This document shows positions 32,990 to 44,148 of a DNA stretch of 64,000 nt, piece after piece. The DNA is taken from contig NC_091281.1 of NCBI RefSeq assembly GCF_042100115.1, forward strand, positions 124,001 to 188,000. Direction: 5' to 3'. The translations under genes were made by a program, and so were the position numbers. Position 1 is the stretch's first letter. Every line of letters starts with the position of its first letter. The DNA is from Alternaria dauci (lineage: Eukaryota; Ascomycota; Dothideomycetes; Pleosporales; Pleosporaceae). Below the pieces are notes generated by a model. The model worked only from the letters and a program-made list of their open reading frames with translations. It made no database searches and was not told where the DNA came from.

Positions 32990-34537
32990 ATGAGGTTGAA
33001 AACACTTCTCCTTGGGAGCATCTACGCCCTATCACAACTGCCATGCGCTTCATCCATCCAACCTCGCTCTGCTCGCTCCACTCAACATGTTCCAGAAGCC
33101 AAGAACCGCATCTTCGTCCTCACAGACATTGGCAACGAACCAGACGACTCAATGTCTCTCGTCCGACTCCTCGTGCATCCCAACCTCTACCAGATCGAAG
33201 GCCTAGTAGCAATCACCTCATTCTGGCTTCCCAATGCCACGCTCCCCCACATGATCCACGACATCGTCGACGCATACGGCGCCGTGCATTCAAACCTACA
33301 ATCACACAGCAACACTTCGTTCCCGACGGCCGAGTACTTGAAAAGCAAGATAAGCAGCGGACCACCCGTCTACGGAATACGCGCCTTGCACCAACTTGAG
33401 AAAGGAGAAAATATCACAACCGGCACACAGATGCTCATCGACGCTGTAGACGTCTCCTCGTCACCACTGTACGTATAGATCTGGGGCGGAGCTAATACCC
33501 TTGCCTCCGCACTCTGGACCGTGAATCGCACCCGCTCAGCTTCAGAGCTAGAGAGGTTTATCTCCAAAATCCGTGTCTATGCCATCTCGGACCAAGACGA
33601 TACTGGCCCTTGGATCCGTCGCAACTTTCCTACGATGCGGTACCTTGCATCGCGCCATGGTTTCAACCAATACCCAGTCGCGGCATGGATTGGTATGAGT
33701 TCTACATCTGTGGACCCTGGGGGTTCAAATAACGAAATCGTGTCGCAAGCGTGGCTCACAGAGAATATTCAAATCGGCGAGCTGGGCAAAAAGTACCCAG
33801 ACGTTGAATTTTTGATGGAAGGCGACTCGCCTAGTCTACTTTATCATATTTTCAACGGCCTGGGGAATCCAGAGTACCCGGAATGGGGTAGCTGGGGCGG
33901 CAGGTACACGAGTAATCCACTTGATGGCGACGATGCACAGCAGTACGGCGATGCGGTGGATATGGCACGAGGTGTTAATGGCGAAATGTTCCGTACGAAC
34001 CACGCTTCGGTGTGGAGGTGGCGCGATGCGTTTCAGCATGAATTTGCGGCTAGAATGCAATGGACGCTGCGCCCTTGGAGTCCTGGTTCCAACACCACGC
34101 ATCCGCCCGTTGTGTCTCTGAACGGGACGTCCGGCCCAGATGCTATGCATCTCAACGTCAGTGTTGGGCAGGAGGTGACGCTGGATGCTTCGGCTTCGTA
34201 CTCGCCGGATGCGGGTGCTCGTTTGGAATTCGATTGGTTCCAGTATTCTGCTCCGTCTTCGTACCAGTCTTTTCCGAGTGATGTTCCCACGGTCAACTTG
34301 ACAGACGTCTCTGGGCCGCATGCGAGCGTCGTGCGTTTCACAGTGCCGTATGGGATGTTCGGGTCGTGTGTTGCTGACGGGGATGTGACTGAATTTGGGC
34401 AGTGGGGGGAGAAGCAGAAATGCCCGGTTTTACATGTCGTTGTCGCGGTAAAGGATGCAAGTGCAGTACATCCAATTACCAGATATAAGCGAGTGCTGTT
34501 ACATGTACAGCCCTATATTCAAGAACAAAAACGTTGA
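32990..34537 (+). pseudogene. Secreted DUF1593 (Sde182-like) protein gene with in-frame TAG
   Basis: One continuous frame of 516 codons interrupted by a single TAG at 33476-33478. Upstream are 162 codons: a signal peptide (about residues 1-22) and the start of the DUF1593 nucleoside-hydrolase-like fold (RIFVLTDIGNEPDDSMS, EGLVAITSFW). Directly after the stop the same frame continues with IWGGANTLASALW, then KIRVYAISDQDDTGPWIRR, FLMEGDSPSLLYHI, WGSWGGRY and the C-terminal beta-sandwich-like part (PPVVSLNG, VTLDASASYSPD). The stop falls inside a conserved block (normally PLYV-x-x-WGG), so it truncates the catalytic domain. A CAG-to-TAG or TGG-to-TAG change would explain it. The only splice that would bypass it (GTAGAC to TATAG, 33 nt) is too short and deletes conserved residues. 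Probably a recent pseudogene; stop readthrough or a sequencing error remain possible. Confidence 0.8.
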
Positions 34538-34697
34538 GAGATTTGTATATGGGTAAGCAGCCCTGGGTGGAGAACTGTATAGGTGGATGCTTCTTCATGG
34601 CCTGGGGAAATATGTGCATCGAACCAATACGATAGTGATGCAATATCAAGACATGCTCTTAGGCCTCAGAATGACCCACCTTCCATTCCGTGTATGT

Positions 34698-35043
34698 CTA
34701 CTCGCCCAATACCAGAACTGCGCAGCAACAATAGACGGGGTAGAAGAATCGAAGTGAGACAAAGTCGAGAACCCAGTGCCACAGAGTAACAAGAACACCG
34801 CTACCTATCCATATGGCGATAGGTATAACTTGCTGTACGAGAAGATGTTGAAGGGTGAAGTTTGCCACAGATGCTTGGAGCTGCGGTGCCATTGAGCGTG
34901 GCAAGTCCAGCGAATTTGGCTATGGTAGCATCGGTTCGGAAGGTGTTGTTAGCACTCGTAGTCTCAATCCCTACGAGGGGGTTGGAGGCGCTGGATAGGA
35001 CGTTGTATGCCGGTAGCCGTCGTCCTCTTCGCTCGGAGGGCAT
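34698..35043 (-). CDS. Possible small single-pass membrane protein, hypothetical
   Basis: A tentative two-exon model (35043-34975, 34919-34698; intron 55 nt, GTAGGG...GCTAAC...CATAG, phase 0) gives 96 residues. The C-terminal half is strongly hydrophobic (VIPIAIWIGSGVLVTLWHWV, then VSLRFFYPVYCCCAVLVLG), suggesting one or two membrane segments. A stop codon lies directly before the ATG. Another splice phase would give a different, hydrophilic C-terminus, and further exons upstream to about 35.7 kb (a frame with NNGVYWVFTFLWTCGSALGW followed by a GTAAGC donor) cannot be excluded. No family recognised. Confidence 0.3.
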
Positions 35044-36371
35044 TCAAGACAAGAGAGAGGCAACGATATCGAAATACAGTCAATATGTAACTGAATTTCT
35101 GTCCCAGAATCCGGATCGGGAACAGATAACTTCAGTATACCTACAACTCTGCCCAGCCATCCAATCTACCTCCAGCACCACCAAGCCACCTTCCGTCACA
35201 CGAGTCGTCTCCCCAGGAACCACTCTTCCGCTTCAACAAAGGGCGCGCGTAACCCGTAAAAGCGGTAGACCTACTCGTGGAACCATCTAGGTGCAGAAGA
35301 GGAGAAGATGGCGTCGAGGCGCATGAGGCATTAATGCACGTGTATCCGTTTCCCACGCCGTTCTGGACCCAACACGCGAAAGCCTAGACAAAGACAACCG
35401 TTGTGTCGGAAAGTGTAATATGCAGCTGAGTGATAAGGGTGCGGGGCTGTCGTAGAGGATGAATGGCAGCCAGAAGCTCATGCACGGGACGGACGGTCTT
35501 TCTTTTTCATCGGCCACGGGCATATTAAACAAACAAGTTACTGGTTTGCTTACATTCCAACCAAGGGCGGAACCGCAGGTCCATAGAAACGTGAAAACCC
35601 AGTAAACTCCATTGTTAAATCTTTTCATGTCGAGGACGTTGAGGACTTCTGACTCGTATACAACGGCTTTGACAATTCGCATGACGAAAGTGGATCCACA
35701 GTGATTGTCTGCGCGGTGCGCTCCGCGATGCATGAACGTGTGGGATTCGTCGCGGCATTGGGTCGAGGTGCATAAGCGAATGTGCAGCAGCAGCGATAAC
35801 GGCGATGCTCACATGTCGGAGCATCCTGACGCCATCTTGCGTCGTGCGTGCAGCCAAAGACGAAATCGCGCGGCATGTAAAGCTGGAGAGAGGAGGGATA
35901 ACGGGATGCACGGCAGGATGTGCGGGGATACAAGGAAACCTAATTGAGAGCCCGGAAGCATGGAAAGTGGAAAAAACGAGACGCTTGCTGGTTCTGAACG
36001 GGCTTAGCGGCCGGTGACGTACCGAAGCTGGGTCTCGATTTCTCGATTCTCACGCTTTGGCAGCAGAAAAATTTCCAGTATGGCCCAGCGCCCCATGCTT
36101 TCCGACAAGCCGCGCAATCCTTGCACAAGGGACTGACTGACGGGCCTTTCACCACCATGCCTGGTGTCCGAGCAGCACGCTTCTTTGATTGTCCACCTTT
36201 GTCGCGTCCCAGGCACTATTATACCCGCCTCCAGCTGCTGTCTAGCGGCCCGGTAGTCCCTCTGCCTAATTCACCACTCTCTCTCCACTTCAACCTGCTC
36301 AGGGCGTAGAGAATGCTTCGTTGAGTTTTTGATTGTCTTTTCTATTAGCATCTATTCTTAATCCAGGCGCC
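35044..36371. other. Intergenic, possible unmodelled membrane-protein exons
   Basis: No firm gene. On the minus strand around 35580-35740 a frame reads into a hydrophobic segment and then a good GTAAGC donor, so an exon of an unknown membrane protein could lie here, but no consistent chain of exons could be built. The last few hundred bases are the promoter and leader of the transporter gene. Confidence 0.4.
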
Positions 36372-39300
36372 ATGCCGTCCCGTCTGTTCTCGCGCGACTC
36401 GCCCGCCGCGGAGCAACAACAACAGCTTCCCTTCACCGGCGACGGCGTCAACGAAGCCGACTTCGCCCAGGACCCGTCGCACGCTGAGCACGGCGGCCAC
36501 TCGCTCCCACACCGGATACGCGGGGGCTCAATTGCCTCGGGGCCCCTCTCTGGGTCCTACACACGCAATCCCATCCGCTCGTTTGCGCATCAGACCTCGC
36601 ACGGTTTCGCGGGTACACCTCCCCAGCCGTATCTCTGGGCAACTGCTGACTGCCGTCTAGATACCCCACAGTACTCATCGCAGGGCGTGCGCGAGAGGAG
36701 CTCCCAGCTGGCGTCGTATGCGCTCGAAGCAGAAGACTACCAGGACCGGCCGCAGAGCCATAGCTTCGCAGACGCGGATACGTTTGCGGTGAGACATGGC
36801 GGCGCCGTATCGGATAACGACGAGGGCCGCGGGTCCATAGACACGGGGCGCTGGACCGACACCATCGAGGAGGACAGCGAGGCCGAAACGCCAGATACCG
36901 TCATCGGGCCGCAGCAGGACAAGAGCTTCTTCAGCCCAAAGCTGCCGGGCGCAGCGACGACATCACATGACGCGAAGAGGGAACCGGCAAATGCACACGT
37001 AGTTGTTGAAGATACGGAGCGGACCCCGCTGCTTCCCCAGACGAGGCTGTCGCGTCGGGACCCGCAGCAAAAGCAGAAGGCGCAGGAGAGCCGGCACGCG
37101 TGGACACGGCAGTCAAAGTCGCGCCTGCCCCAACGCGTCAGACACACGTTTGCTGCTGGCCGCGAACATATTCTGGGTGTGGGCCAGGCGCTCACGAATC
37201 CAAAGAACTACACCGCGGATGCCCTCATCTCGAGTGCTGTCGGCACCGTGCAAATCACTTCTGCCGTCTTCCTTGGACTGCTGCTGAATCTCCTGGATGC
37301 ATTGTCCTATGGCTACATTCTGTTTCCGCTCGGCGCGCCCATCTTCAGCAACACTGGCCCGGACGGCATCTCCATCTTCTTCGTGAGTTGCATTGTATCG
37401 CAGCTATGCTACTCCCTGGGACTTTCCGTGTTCAAGGGCGGTGTGGGGTCGGAGATGATCGAGGTGGTGCCCTTTTTCCACAAAATGGCCTACTCCATCA
37501 TGAACCAGATGGAAGGCAAGCCGCCAGAGGCCATCATAGCGACTACCATTGTGTCCTACTGCCTGAGCTCCATTTTGACTGGCCTCATCTTCCTTGCCCT
37601 TGGAGCGTTCAAGCTGGGTAACTTGGTTAGCTTCTTCCCGAGACACATTCTGATCGGCTGCATCGGAGGTGTTGGTTTCTTCCTCGTCGTCACTGGCATC
37701 GAGGTGTCGGCGCGTCTCGAGGGTAATCTCAACTACGATCTTCCGACGCTGCAGAAGCTGTTTTCTGGAGATACCTGGTATCTGTGGACACTGCCTCTTG
37801 CTCTTGCCATTGCCATCATGGTCCTTCGGCGCCTGTCCAAGAGCCCATTCGTTCTGCCTGCGTTCTTCATCACTGTGTTCGCCGTCTTCTACCTCGTCGT
37901 CAAGGGTATCCTGCACAAGGATCTCGAGCCTGTACGCAACGCAGGCTGGATCTTTGAGACGCCTGAAGCTGGCGTCAAGTTTTACAGATTCTATTCTTAT
38001 TTTAAATTCGGCAGCATAGATGGAGCGGCACTTGCCAGCACTATCCCGACCATGTTCGCCCTCTCGTTTTTCGGCATCATCCATGTTCCCATCAACGTCC
38101 CCGCTCTGGGTGCTGCGGTGCGAGAAGACAATCTCGATGTTAACCGGGAACTGATTGCTCACGGCATCTCCAACACCCTCTCCGGCTGCCTCGGTAGTAT
38201 CCAAAATTACCTGGTCTACGCCAACAGCGTCATGTTTGTTGACAACGGCGGTAACAGTCGACTCGCGGGTATCCTGCTTGCGTGTGCGACAACCGCGGTC
38301 TGGGTTGCGGGCCCCGCCATGGTTGGCTACATCCCCATCTGCCTGGTCGGCGCACTCATCTTCCTGCTTGGTATCGACCTCATGAAAGAAGCTCTCTGGG
38401 ACACTTTTGGAAAGTGCCACAAACTCGAGTACCTGACCATTGTGGCCATTGTGCTCATCATGGGCGTGCACGACTTTGTTGTCGGTATCTTTGTCGGCAT
38501 TGTTCTCGCCTGCGTCAGCTACGTGGTGCAGAGCTCGCGCCACTCAGCCATTCGCGGAACATACAGCGGCATGATTGCAGAGTCTACTGTCCGCCGCCCA
38601 CGGTCAGACACTCGCTATCTCAGCAAGGTGCGAGGACAGATCCGCGCCATCAAGCTCGGCGGCTTCCTCTTCTTTGGGACTATTGTCTCTGTAGAAGAGT
38701 ACATGCGCTCGCTGATTGACGACGACAATTTTGAAAAGAATCCTATCAGCTTCATCATTGTCGACTTTACAAATGTCATGGACGTTGACTTTTCCAGCTC
38801 AGAGGGCTTCCAGCGCATCAACCGTATCCTCAACACCAAGAACGTCAAGATGATCATCTCCGGCGTCTCCTTTGCCGACCCCGTCGGTCGCGCCCTGCAG
38901 AACGTCGGCCTCCTCGACGAAGACGGCGACGGAGAGTGTCCCCCACCCCAGGTCTTTGAGGACCTGAACACCGCACTCGAATCTTGCGAGAACGAGCTCC
39001 TAGAAGTCTTCCACAAGCACTGGAACCGCCACTCGTCAAAATCCCACACCACGCCCCCGATGAGTATCTCTGACAATGGCAAATCTGCAAACGAACCTAT
39101 TGCCACCGGCGGCTCACCTACTTCCTTTGGCGCCAGCTCCCTCAACCCCGTCTTTTCTTCTCCACGCCGCGGCGCCCGCCTCATCGCCGCTCGCTCCACG
39201 ATGCGCGAATCCGGCGAGGATTCGCTGTCTATCGCCGACAATGCTTCGCTCAATACCACCAATACCACCAATCAACCCAACCAAGTCGCAGCCGCCCCCT

Positions 39301-39764
39301 CCCGCTGGCGCAACTTCGCCCAACCCCTCAAAATCATCCTCCAAACCTTTGAAGACGTATCCCCCAAGAACGAAGATTTTTGGCACACGGCAGCGCCGTA
39401 CTTCCAACGCAAAGAGTATCCAGCCGGCACCGTGCTATACTCCCGCGGCGACGATCCAGATGGCTTTTATATCCTTGAGCGGGGCCGCTTACGCACGGAA
39501 TATGTGCTTGACCAGGGTAGCTTTTTTGAAGTTATATTACCGGGTACGACGTGTGGCGAGTTGCCGTTCTTTTCGGAAACGGATAGAACGGGCACGGTGG
39601 CGGCGGAGAATGATAGTGTGGCGTGGTTGTTGACGCGAGAGGGGTTTAGGGAGTTGGAGAGGAGGGAGAGGGAGGTGGCGATGGAGTTACTTAAAGTCGG
39701 GCTCAAGTTGACCAAGGAGAGGATGGATGCGATTACGAGTTATGTGCTTGTTACTGCTTCTTGA
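36372..39764 (+). CDS. SulP-family transporter with STAS and cyclic-nucleotide-binding-like domains
   Basis: A single exon of 1130 residues from the ATG in GGCGCCATGCC. Layout: a 260-residue hydrophilic, Ser/Pro-rich cytosolic N-terminus; a SulP membrane domain of ten or more hydrophobic helices (about 280-730; for example SAVFLGLLLNLLDALSYGYI, LGNLVSFFPRHILIGCIGGV, FFGIIHVPINVPALG); a STAS domain (about 775-880, FIIVDFTNVMDVDFSSSEGF); a Ser/Thr/Asn linker; and a C-terminal cNMP-binding-like beta-roll (about 1000-1115, YPAGTVLYSRGDDPDGFYIL, GTTCGELPFF). This architecture matches the fungal proteins related to yeast Ygr125w/Vsb1, which is needed for vacuolar storage of basic amino acids, rather than plasma-membrane sulfate permeases. 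Whether cyclic nucleotide is bound is unknown. Confidence 0.9.
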   Translation: MPSRLFSRDSPAAEQQQQLPFTGDGVNEADFAQDPSHAEHGGHSLPHRIRGGSIASGPLSGSYTRNPIRSFAHQTSHGFAGTPPQPYLWATADCRLDTPQYSSQGVRERSSQLASYALEAEDYQDRPQSHSFADADTFAVRHGGAVSDNDEGRGSIDTGRWTDTIEEDSEAETPDTVIGPQQDKSFFSPKLPGAATTSHDAKREPANAHVVVEDTERTPLLPQTRLSRRDPQQKQKAQESRHAWTRQSKSRLPQRVRHTFAAGREHILGVGQALTNPKNYTADALISSAVGTVQITSAVFLGLLLNLLDALSYGYILFPLGAPIFSNTGPDGISIFFVSCIVSQLCYSLGLSVFKGGVGSEMIEVVPFFHKMAYSIMNQMEGKPPEAIIATTIVSYCLSSILTGLIFLALGAFKLGNLVSFFPRHILIGCIGGVGFFLVVTGIEVSARLEGNLNYDLPTLQKLFSGDTWYLWTLPLALAIAIMVLRRLSKSPFVLPAFFITVFAVFYLVVKGILHKDLEPVRNAGWIFETPEAGVKFYRFYSYFKFGSIDGAALASTIPTMFALSFFGIIHVPINVPALGAAVREDNLDVNRELIAHGISNTLSGCLGSIQNYLVYANSVMFVDNGGNSRLAGILLACATTAVWVAGPAMVGYIPICLVGALIFLLGIDLMKEALWDTFGKCHKLEYLTIVAIVLIMGVHDFVVGIFVGIVLACVSYVVQSSRHSAIRGTYSGMIAESTVRRPRSDTRYLSKVRGQIRAIKLGGFLFFGTIVSVEEYMRSLIDDDNFEKNPISFIIVDFTNVMDVDFSSSEGFQRINRILNTKNVKMIISGVSFADPVGRALQNVGLLDEDGDGECPPPQVFEDLNTALESCENELLEVFHKHWNRHSSKSHTTPPMSISDNGKSANEPIATGGSPTSFGASSLNPVFSSPRRGARLIAARSTMRESGEDSLSIADNASLNTTNTTNQPNQVAAAPSRWRNFAQPLKIILQTFEDVSPKNEDFWHTAAPYFQRKEYPAGTVLYSRGDDPDGFYILERGRLRTEYVLDQGSFFEVILPGTTCGELPFFSETDRTGTVAAENDSVAWLLTREGFRELERREREVAMELLKVGLKLTKERMDAITSYVLVTAS

Positions 39765-40413
39765 GATGAGAAGGGTTGAGTTGGTGGTCGGGGGATGAGG
39801 AAAGGGGGAGTTGTTTTGTTGCATAGCGTGTGGTTGTTTGTCTTGTCGTTTGGAATATACCATGGTGATGAGTCGGCTTTTTTATGTTGTTGCAATTTAA
39901 TTACATTCAACCCGTCTCTAGTCTGAACTGAAGGACATCGTACTGTTATTAACCTGAGAGTCTAATCTTGATGAACACTCTATGCAAGCCATGTTGCCTA
40001 CGACAAAGGAGAGGAAGAGTGTATTTGATATGAGCTGGAGCAGCGCCACCTACGACATCTAGAAGTAAAACAACGATGACTGTATGAACCGAAAGCAGGG
40101 ATATATCCGCACAGGATCTTGTTTATGAGTTAGCTCCGTTGCGCTTGGGTGTGGAATGCGCGTTCAACGATGACTATTTACATCAAGGAGATTGCACGTT
40201 ACGCTGTATTGCTAGTTTATATAACCTATTGTATTATCAGGTAACCCACGAGCCATTCACAACTTCCCGAAATCTATACGCTCTACATGTAAAAGAGGTT
40301 CTCGAACGAGTAATACCTGCGTACTACAATCATACGACAATCATACGACGTATGTACTCGGATCGCTGTAATCCAACAAAACGGAAAGTGTCAAGCACAA
40401 TTGCGCACAATCG
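39765..40413. other. Convergent 3' intergenic region
   Basis: 649 bp between the transporter (+) and the F-box gene (-), presumably both 3' UTRs. No supported gene. Confidence 0.55.
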
Positions 40414-42284
40414 TTATATCGGGAATGGCGACGTCTTCCAGTACCCGTGGTCCGCATCGTCTTGCATCTGCTCGTGCGTTCTGGGCAGTACCGCGCACGT
40501 GGACGCTTCGACGTAGTGCCGCTGTCCATCTGGATGATGTACGTCGTACCTGCGATAGTTGGGCAGTGGCGGGAGACACAAGTCTTGCATGAGCGTGTGC
40601 AGCTGTTGTAACCCATCGTTTGCTATTTCTAGAAGTCTGTTTAGCATCTCGTGTCTCGTGTGTCGATATTGTATGGTAATAACTTACCGTGACTGCTGCA
40701 GTCTACTCGGAGAGATATGTCAAAGGTGAGGGTTGGTGCGTAGGCGAATGCGTCCAGACGGATCTCCATCAGTTGTTTGAAGTAGTACGTGGCGCACTCG
40801 AAATCAAGACTCGTCTGTTGATACAAATTCACGACGATAGTCTTCAAGCGAGGAAACCTGCCATTCGCTTGCGCCCTGAACAAATCCGTAAAGTGCGGAG
40901 TAAAGTCCAGACTATAAATCCTACAGGGTATATCCAGCCACAACCGCTCAATCGCATCTGGAAGCGCATCAGACAGCGTCAGCGATAAATGGCCCGCATA
41001 CCAATTCGGCACGTCGTAGCCAAAGAGGTTGTATGGCGAGGCTCGCAAGGATGTGAGCGAAGACAATCGCGGTACCATAGAAAAGACGCCTGGACTCTCA
41101 CTGAACTCGCCACCAACGGCTGCCATCTGGTCGCCAAGTGACAGGTGGGTAAGAGTATCGACATGCTGGACAAGCGCTGTACCAACCTCTTCGTAGAACA
41201 TGCCGTGGAGAGGCGGGGCATCGTGTGGTAATACGAGCTCGAATTCTGTGATTGCTCTGCAAGCGAGTAGCATCTTGGCCGCTATCGATCCACTGAAATG
41301 CGGGGAAAGTAGCGATAGTCTGGTGATGGTAGAATTGCGAGCAGGCCTTATCCAGAACTCGTTCATGCACGCCAAGCCAGTCTCGCATTCCTCGATCATA
41401 TCTTCGTAATTGACATCGACTTCGTTGCTACCACAATAACCAAGCGTGAGATCGGTCAGGTTCGGAAGCCGAAAGAAAGGCAGGACCTGTCTAACCGGCC
41501 ATTCGAGATCCGCTTGGTACAAGTCAAGGTGCAGAACTTTGAGCTTTTCTAACCCACCTTCTTGAGCAGCGTGTGCGAGGCTATTCAACAAGAAACTCGT
41601 GTTGTATGTGTCACATTGCATTTTGGGAAAGCGGATCCAGAGGCGTTCCAGGTTATGCGCCAAAAGAAGACATGGTGTGAGGAGTACGTCTTCTCCGAGC
41701 ACAGCGCGCTCAAGAAGATTGTCATCATTAGCATAAGCTTGACTGCTGTTCATAGCTGCAATGAGCTTGCCGAGCCACTCGTAGCCTTCTGGCGTATTGA
41801 CTAGCATGGCGTTTGCCCGTTCATCAACTTCCTTTTCGTATCGACCCCGCCTTTGGTAGCGACAGTGCCTTTCGTCGTACACTGCCCGCTCGCCGCCCGC
41901 TGCGACATCACTTTCGTCGCGCTGGGATATGCTATGCCCCGCCCAGAACTTGCCCACTTCTGAGCCGTCCTTCATCTTCAGTCTCACGCTCTTGATGTAC
42001 CAACACAACTCCGTGTTCTTGAGCAGAGTACGCGGCAGCTGACGAAAAGCTAGACTATCCATATCGCCCGCTCTCTCTATCGATTCGTAGACGAGCGGCG
42101 TGGCAATGTCTTTGAATCTTCGGCAGACGCGGCTCAAGACCGCGAGATTGCGTGAACGAGCGGTTGCATGGGGTGTGGAGAAGCATGTTATTGGGGCATG
42201 TAGGTAACTGCAGATACGCAGAAGTAGCTCGTTTGGCAATTCCTCCATGGCAGACAGGGCCAGATCGCACGCGTCAGGATCCAT
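40414..42284 (-). CDS. F-box protein
   Basis: Two exons, 42284-40688 and 40628-40414, joined in phase 1 across a 59-nt intron (GTAAGT...TGCTAAAC...CTTCTAG); 603 residues. Residues 15-60 form an F-box (LPNELLLRICSYLHAP ... VCRRFKDIATPLVYESI), the Skp1-binding motif of SCF ubiquitin ligases. The rest is the irregular leucine-rich type common in fungal F-box proteins, with repeated stretches such as LEKLKVLHLDLYQADLEWP, LPNLTDLTLGYCG and RLSLLSPHFSGSIAAKMLLA, probably the substrate-binding part. Without the splice the protein would end 16 residues after the donor. The last 71 residues are acidic and aromatic with no known motif. Substrate unknown. Confidence 0.82.
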
Positions 42285-43177
42285 CGTCTTGGAGTGCAGT
42301 TGTCAGAGGAAGTACGAAGATGGTTGAGACGAGGCGGCCGCGTTCATGATCAGCACGTCTGCGCTGGTGCCTGGTGTTAGCGTCAGGTGTCCCCGCACTA
42401 ATCCTGTCCTGGCCAGAAGCGGCAGATGCCTCCTCCCCGATCTCATGCTTGATTGTTTCGAATCTCTTGCAAGATCTTAAAAGTACATGATTTGCAGGAA
42501 TCTCAGTAACGCTGCTCCCACACATTCGCCAACGCAGGAACGTACATGCATCGGACAGAAGCCGAGTGCCATCTCTCCCCCCAAAGCACAACCGAATGGT
42601 CACTGTCATACAAGACCCCTACCAGGAAACCCAAAGCCAGCTCTACACACTTGTGGAGCGAAATGGGGTGATGCGAAGATGATGTCAATCTGGAGTCCAC
42701 GAAGTACACCTGTCAGCTCTCGAGGACGTCGGCCCGTACCGCCACCAGGAATCTGTCCAATGAGGGGAAAGACGAACACTACAGCTTTCAGCCGCCGACG
42801 CGCAAACGGCACACTTATTCTCACTTCATCCTTTTCTTTCTGGACGTGACCAACATCTTGACAATTGGTTATATGCTCACTACGTCGGTTTCAGGCTACT
42901 AGATTGCCTAACGAGAGCTATGTGGGCGACAGCAAGCTAATATCAACGATCAAGACCAAGCAGTATTGATTACGCCATGTTTGTTAAATCCTTCACAGGT
43001 AGAGTTGCACGAGACAAGGAAGGTTGTATGCGGCTCAGATATGTTGTAGAAGCAGTGACGTCACGACCTGAAAGACATGTATAGTAAAGACTAAACTAAA
43101 CTTGACCTAGCTACCACATCTTCAGAAACTACTCGAGCTACACCCCCATATCAACACTACTGCTAAATGCTAAACTT
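42285..43177. other. Intergenic, no supported gene
   Basis: About 0.9 kb upstream of the F-box gene and downstream of the 43-kb gene, with only short overlapping chance frames. Confidence 0.5.
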
Positions 43178-44148
43178 CTAAGCGCCATCGATCTGCTTGG
43201 CCTCTGGCTTGTCGTTGACTGCCAAAGTACTGGTCCTTGCCGCGAGCTTATCTGCCTGAGACTCTGCGGTACTATCCGTACCAGCACTCTTGAGGGGTGA
43301 CTGCCCGGTCTTACGAGCCTTAAACTGTTCCGAAGTAGCCACTCCATCACCAATGACTCCTGCCAAGATGGCACGCGCTTCCATGAGGTTAGAGTTTGTC
43401 GCCACCGGATTGCCTTGCTCGTTAAGGGTAACATTCTGGACCTTGGCCATCCCGACCATGCTCTCGGCAATCTTCTTGCGGCTCTCGTCGGAGAGGGTGG
43501 CAGAGCTGGTGAGAACCACGCGGTAGGCATTGTCGTCGACCATGGACGCAGCGGAGCGCACAATGCAAGTGCCGATGACGGCCTTGCTGAAGTTGGTCAA
43601 CCCGCTCGAGGCAAAGCGGTAGCAGAAGAAGAAGGCGTCGACACGGTTGAGACCTCCAAGTTCGTCGAATGTAACCTCGCTACGCAGCGGTCAGTCAAGC
43701 TTTCCTATACATTCCGTGCCAAAAGGGAACTCACTAGAATCGCTCCGTCTGCGCAGACCCGGAAGCGGAACCGAACAACTTGTTGATGACCGTACCAGCC
43801 ATGCCGGCGATGCCTTCCATGACTTTACCATCGGCCAGCTTTCCGATGATCTGCTTGACGAATTCGCCGAGATCGTTGCTCTTCGCGGAGAAGACGTCGA
43901 TGGAAGTACGACGACTGATGATGTAGCTGATCTTCAGAAGCTTGTGATTATCACCACTGTTCCTGGAGATGGGGTCAATTTCGCTTCTTGTTCATCTGTG
44001 ATATAGCTTACTCCACAGAAGCCAAGAAGTTTTCTAGCTTCTCCTGGGCCCATTGAGAGGCGACCTCGACAGCCTCTTCCTCGTGTTGAAGGGCTTCGCG
44101 GTCGGCGCTCTCGGCCATGTTACGCGCAGCTGTAGCAATGGCAGCCAT
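43178..44148 (-). CDS. Unrecognised 288-residue protein
   Basis: Three exons (minus order): 44148-44012, 43962-43735, 43679-43178; introns 49 and 55 nt; phases agree. The N-terminus (1-45) is an acidic amphipathic helix (REALQHEEEAVEVASQWAQE). A central segment contains the Gly/Ala-rich helix EGIAGMAGTVINKLFGSASG, which could insert in or lie on a membrane, followed by ERFYEVTFDELGGLNRVDAF and FFFCYRFASSGL. A Ser/Ala region and a charged, disordered tail (residues about 235-288) end the protein. There is no signal peptide. No family is recognised. It is divergently paired with the gene at 44802 over a 653-bp spacer; both encode helix-rich proteins with candidate membrane-active segments, which suggests, but does not show, a shared role. 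Confidence 0.75.

Noticed and set aside
33443..33478. 33-nt intron that would remove the TAG in the DUF1593 gene
   Set aside because: Below the usual minimum intron length, no branch site, and it would delete conserved residues SSPLYV.
37404..38543. 379-codon open frame on the minus strand
   Set aside because: Antisense to the membrane domain of the SulP transporter and compositionally a shadow (rich in His/Asp/Glu).
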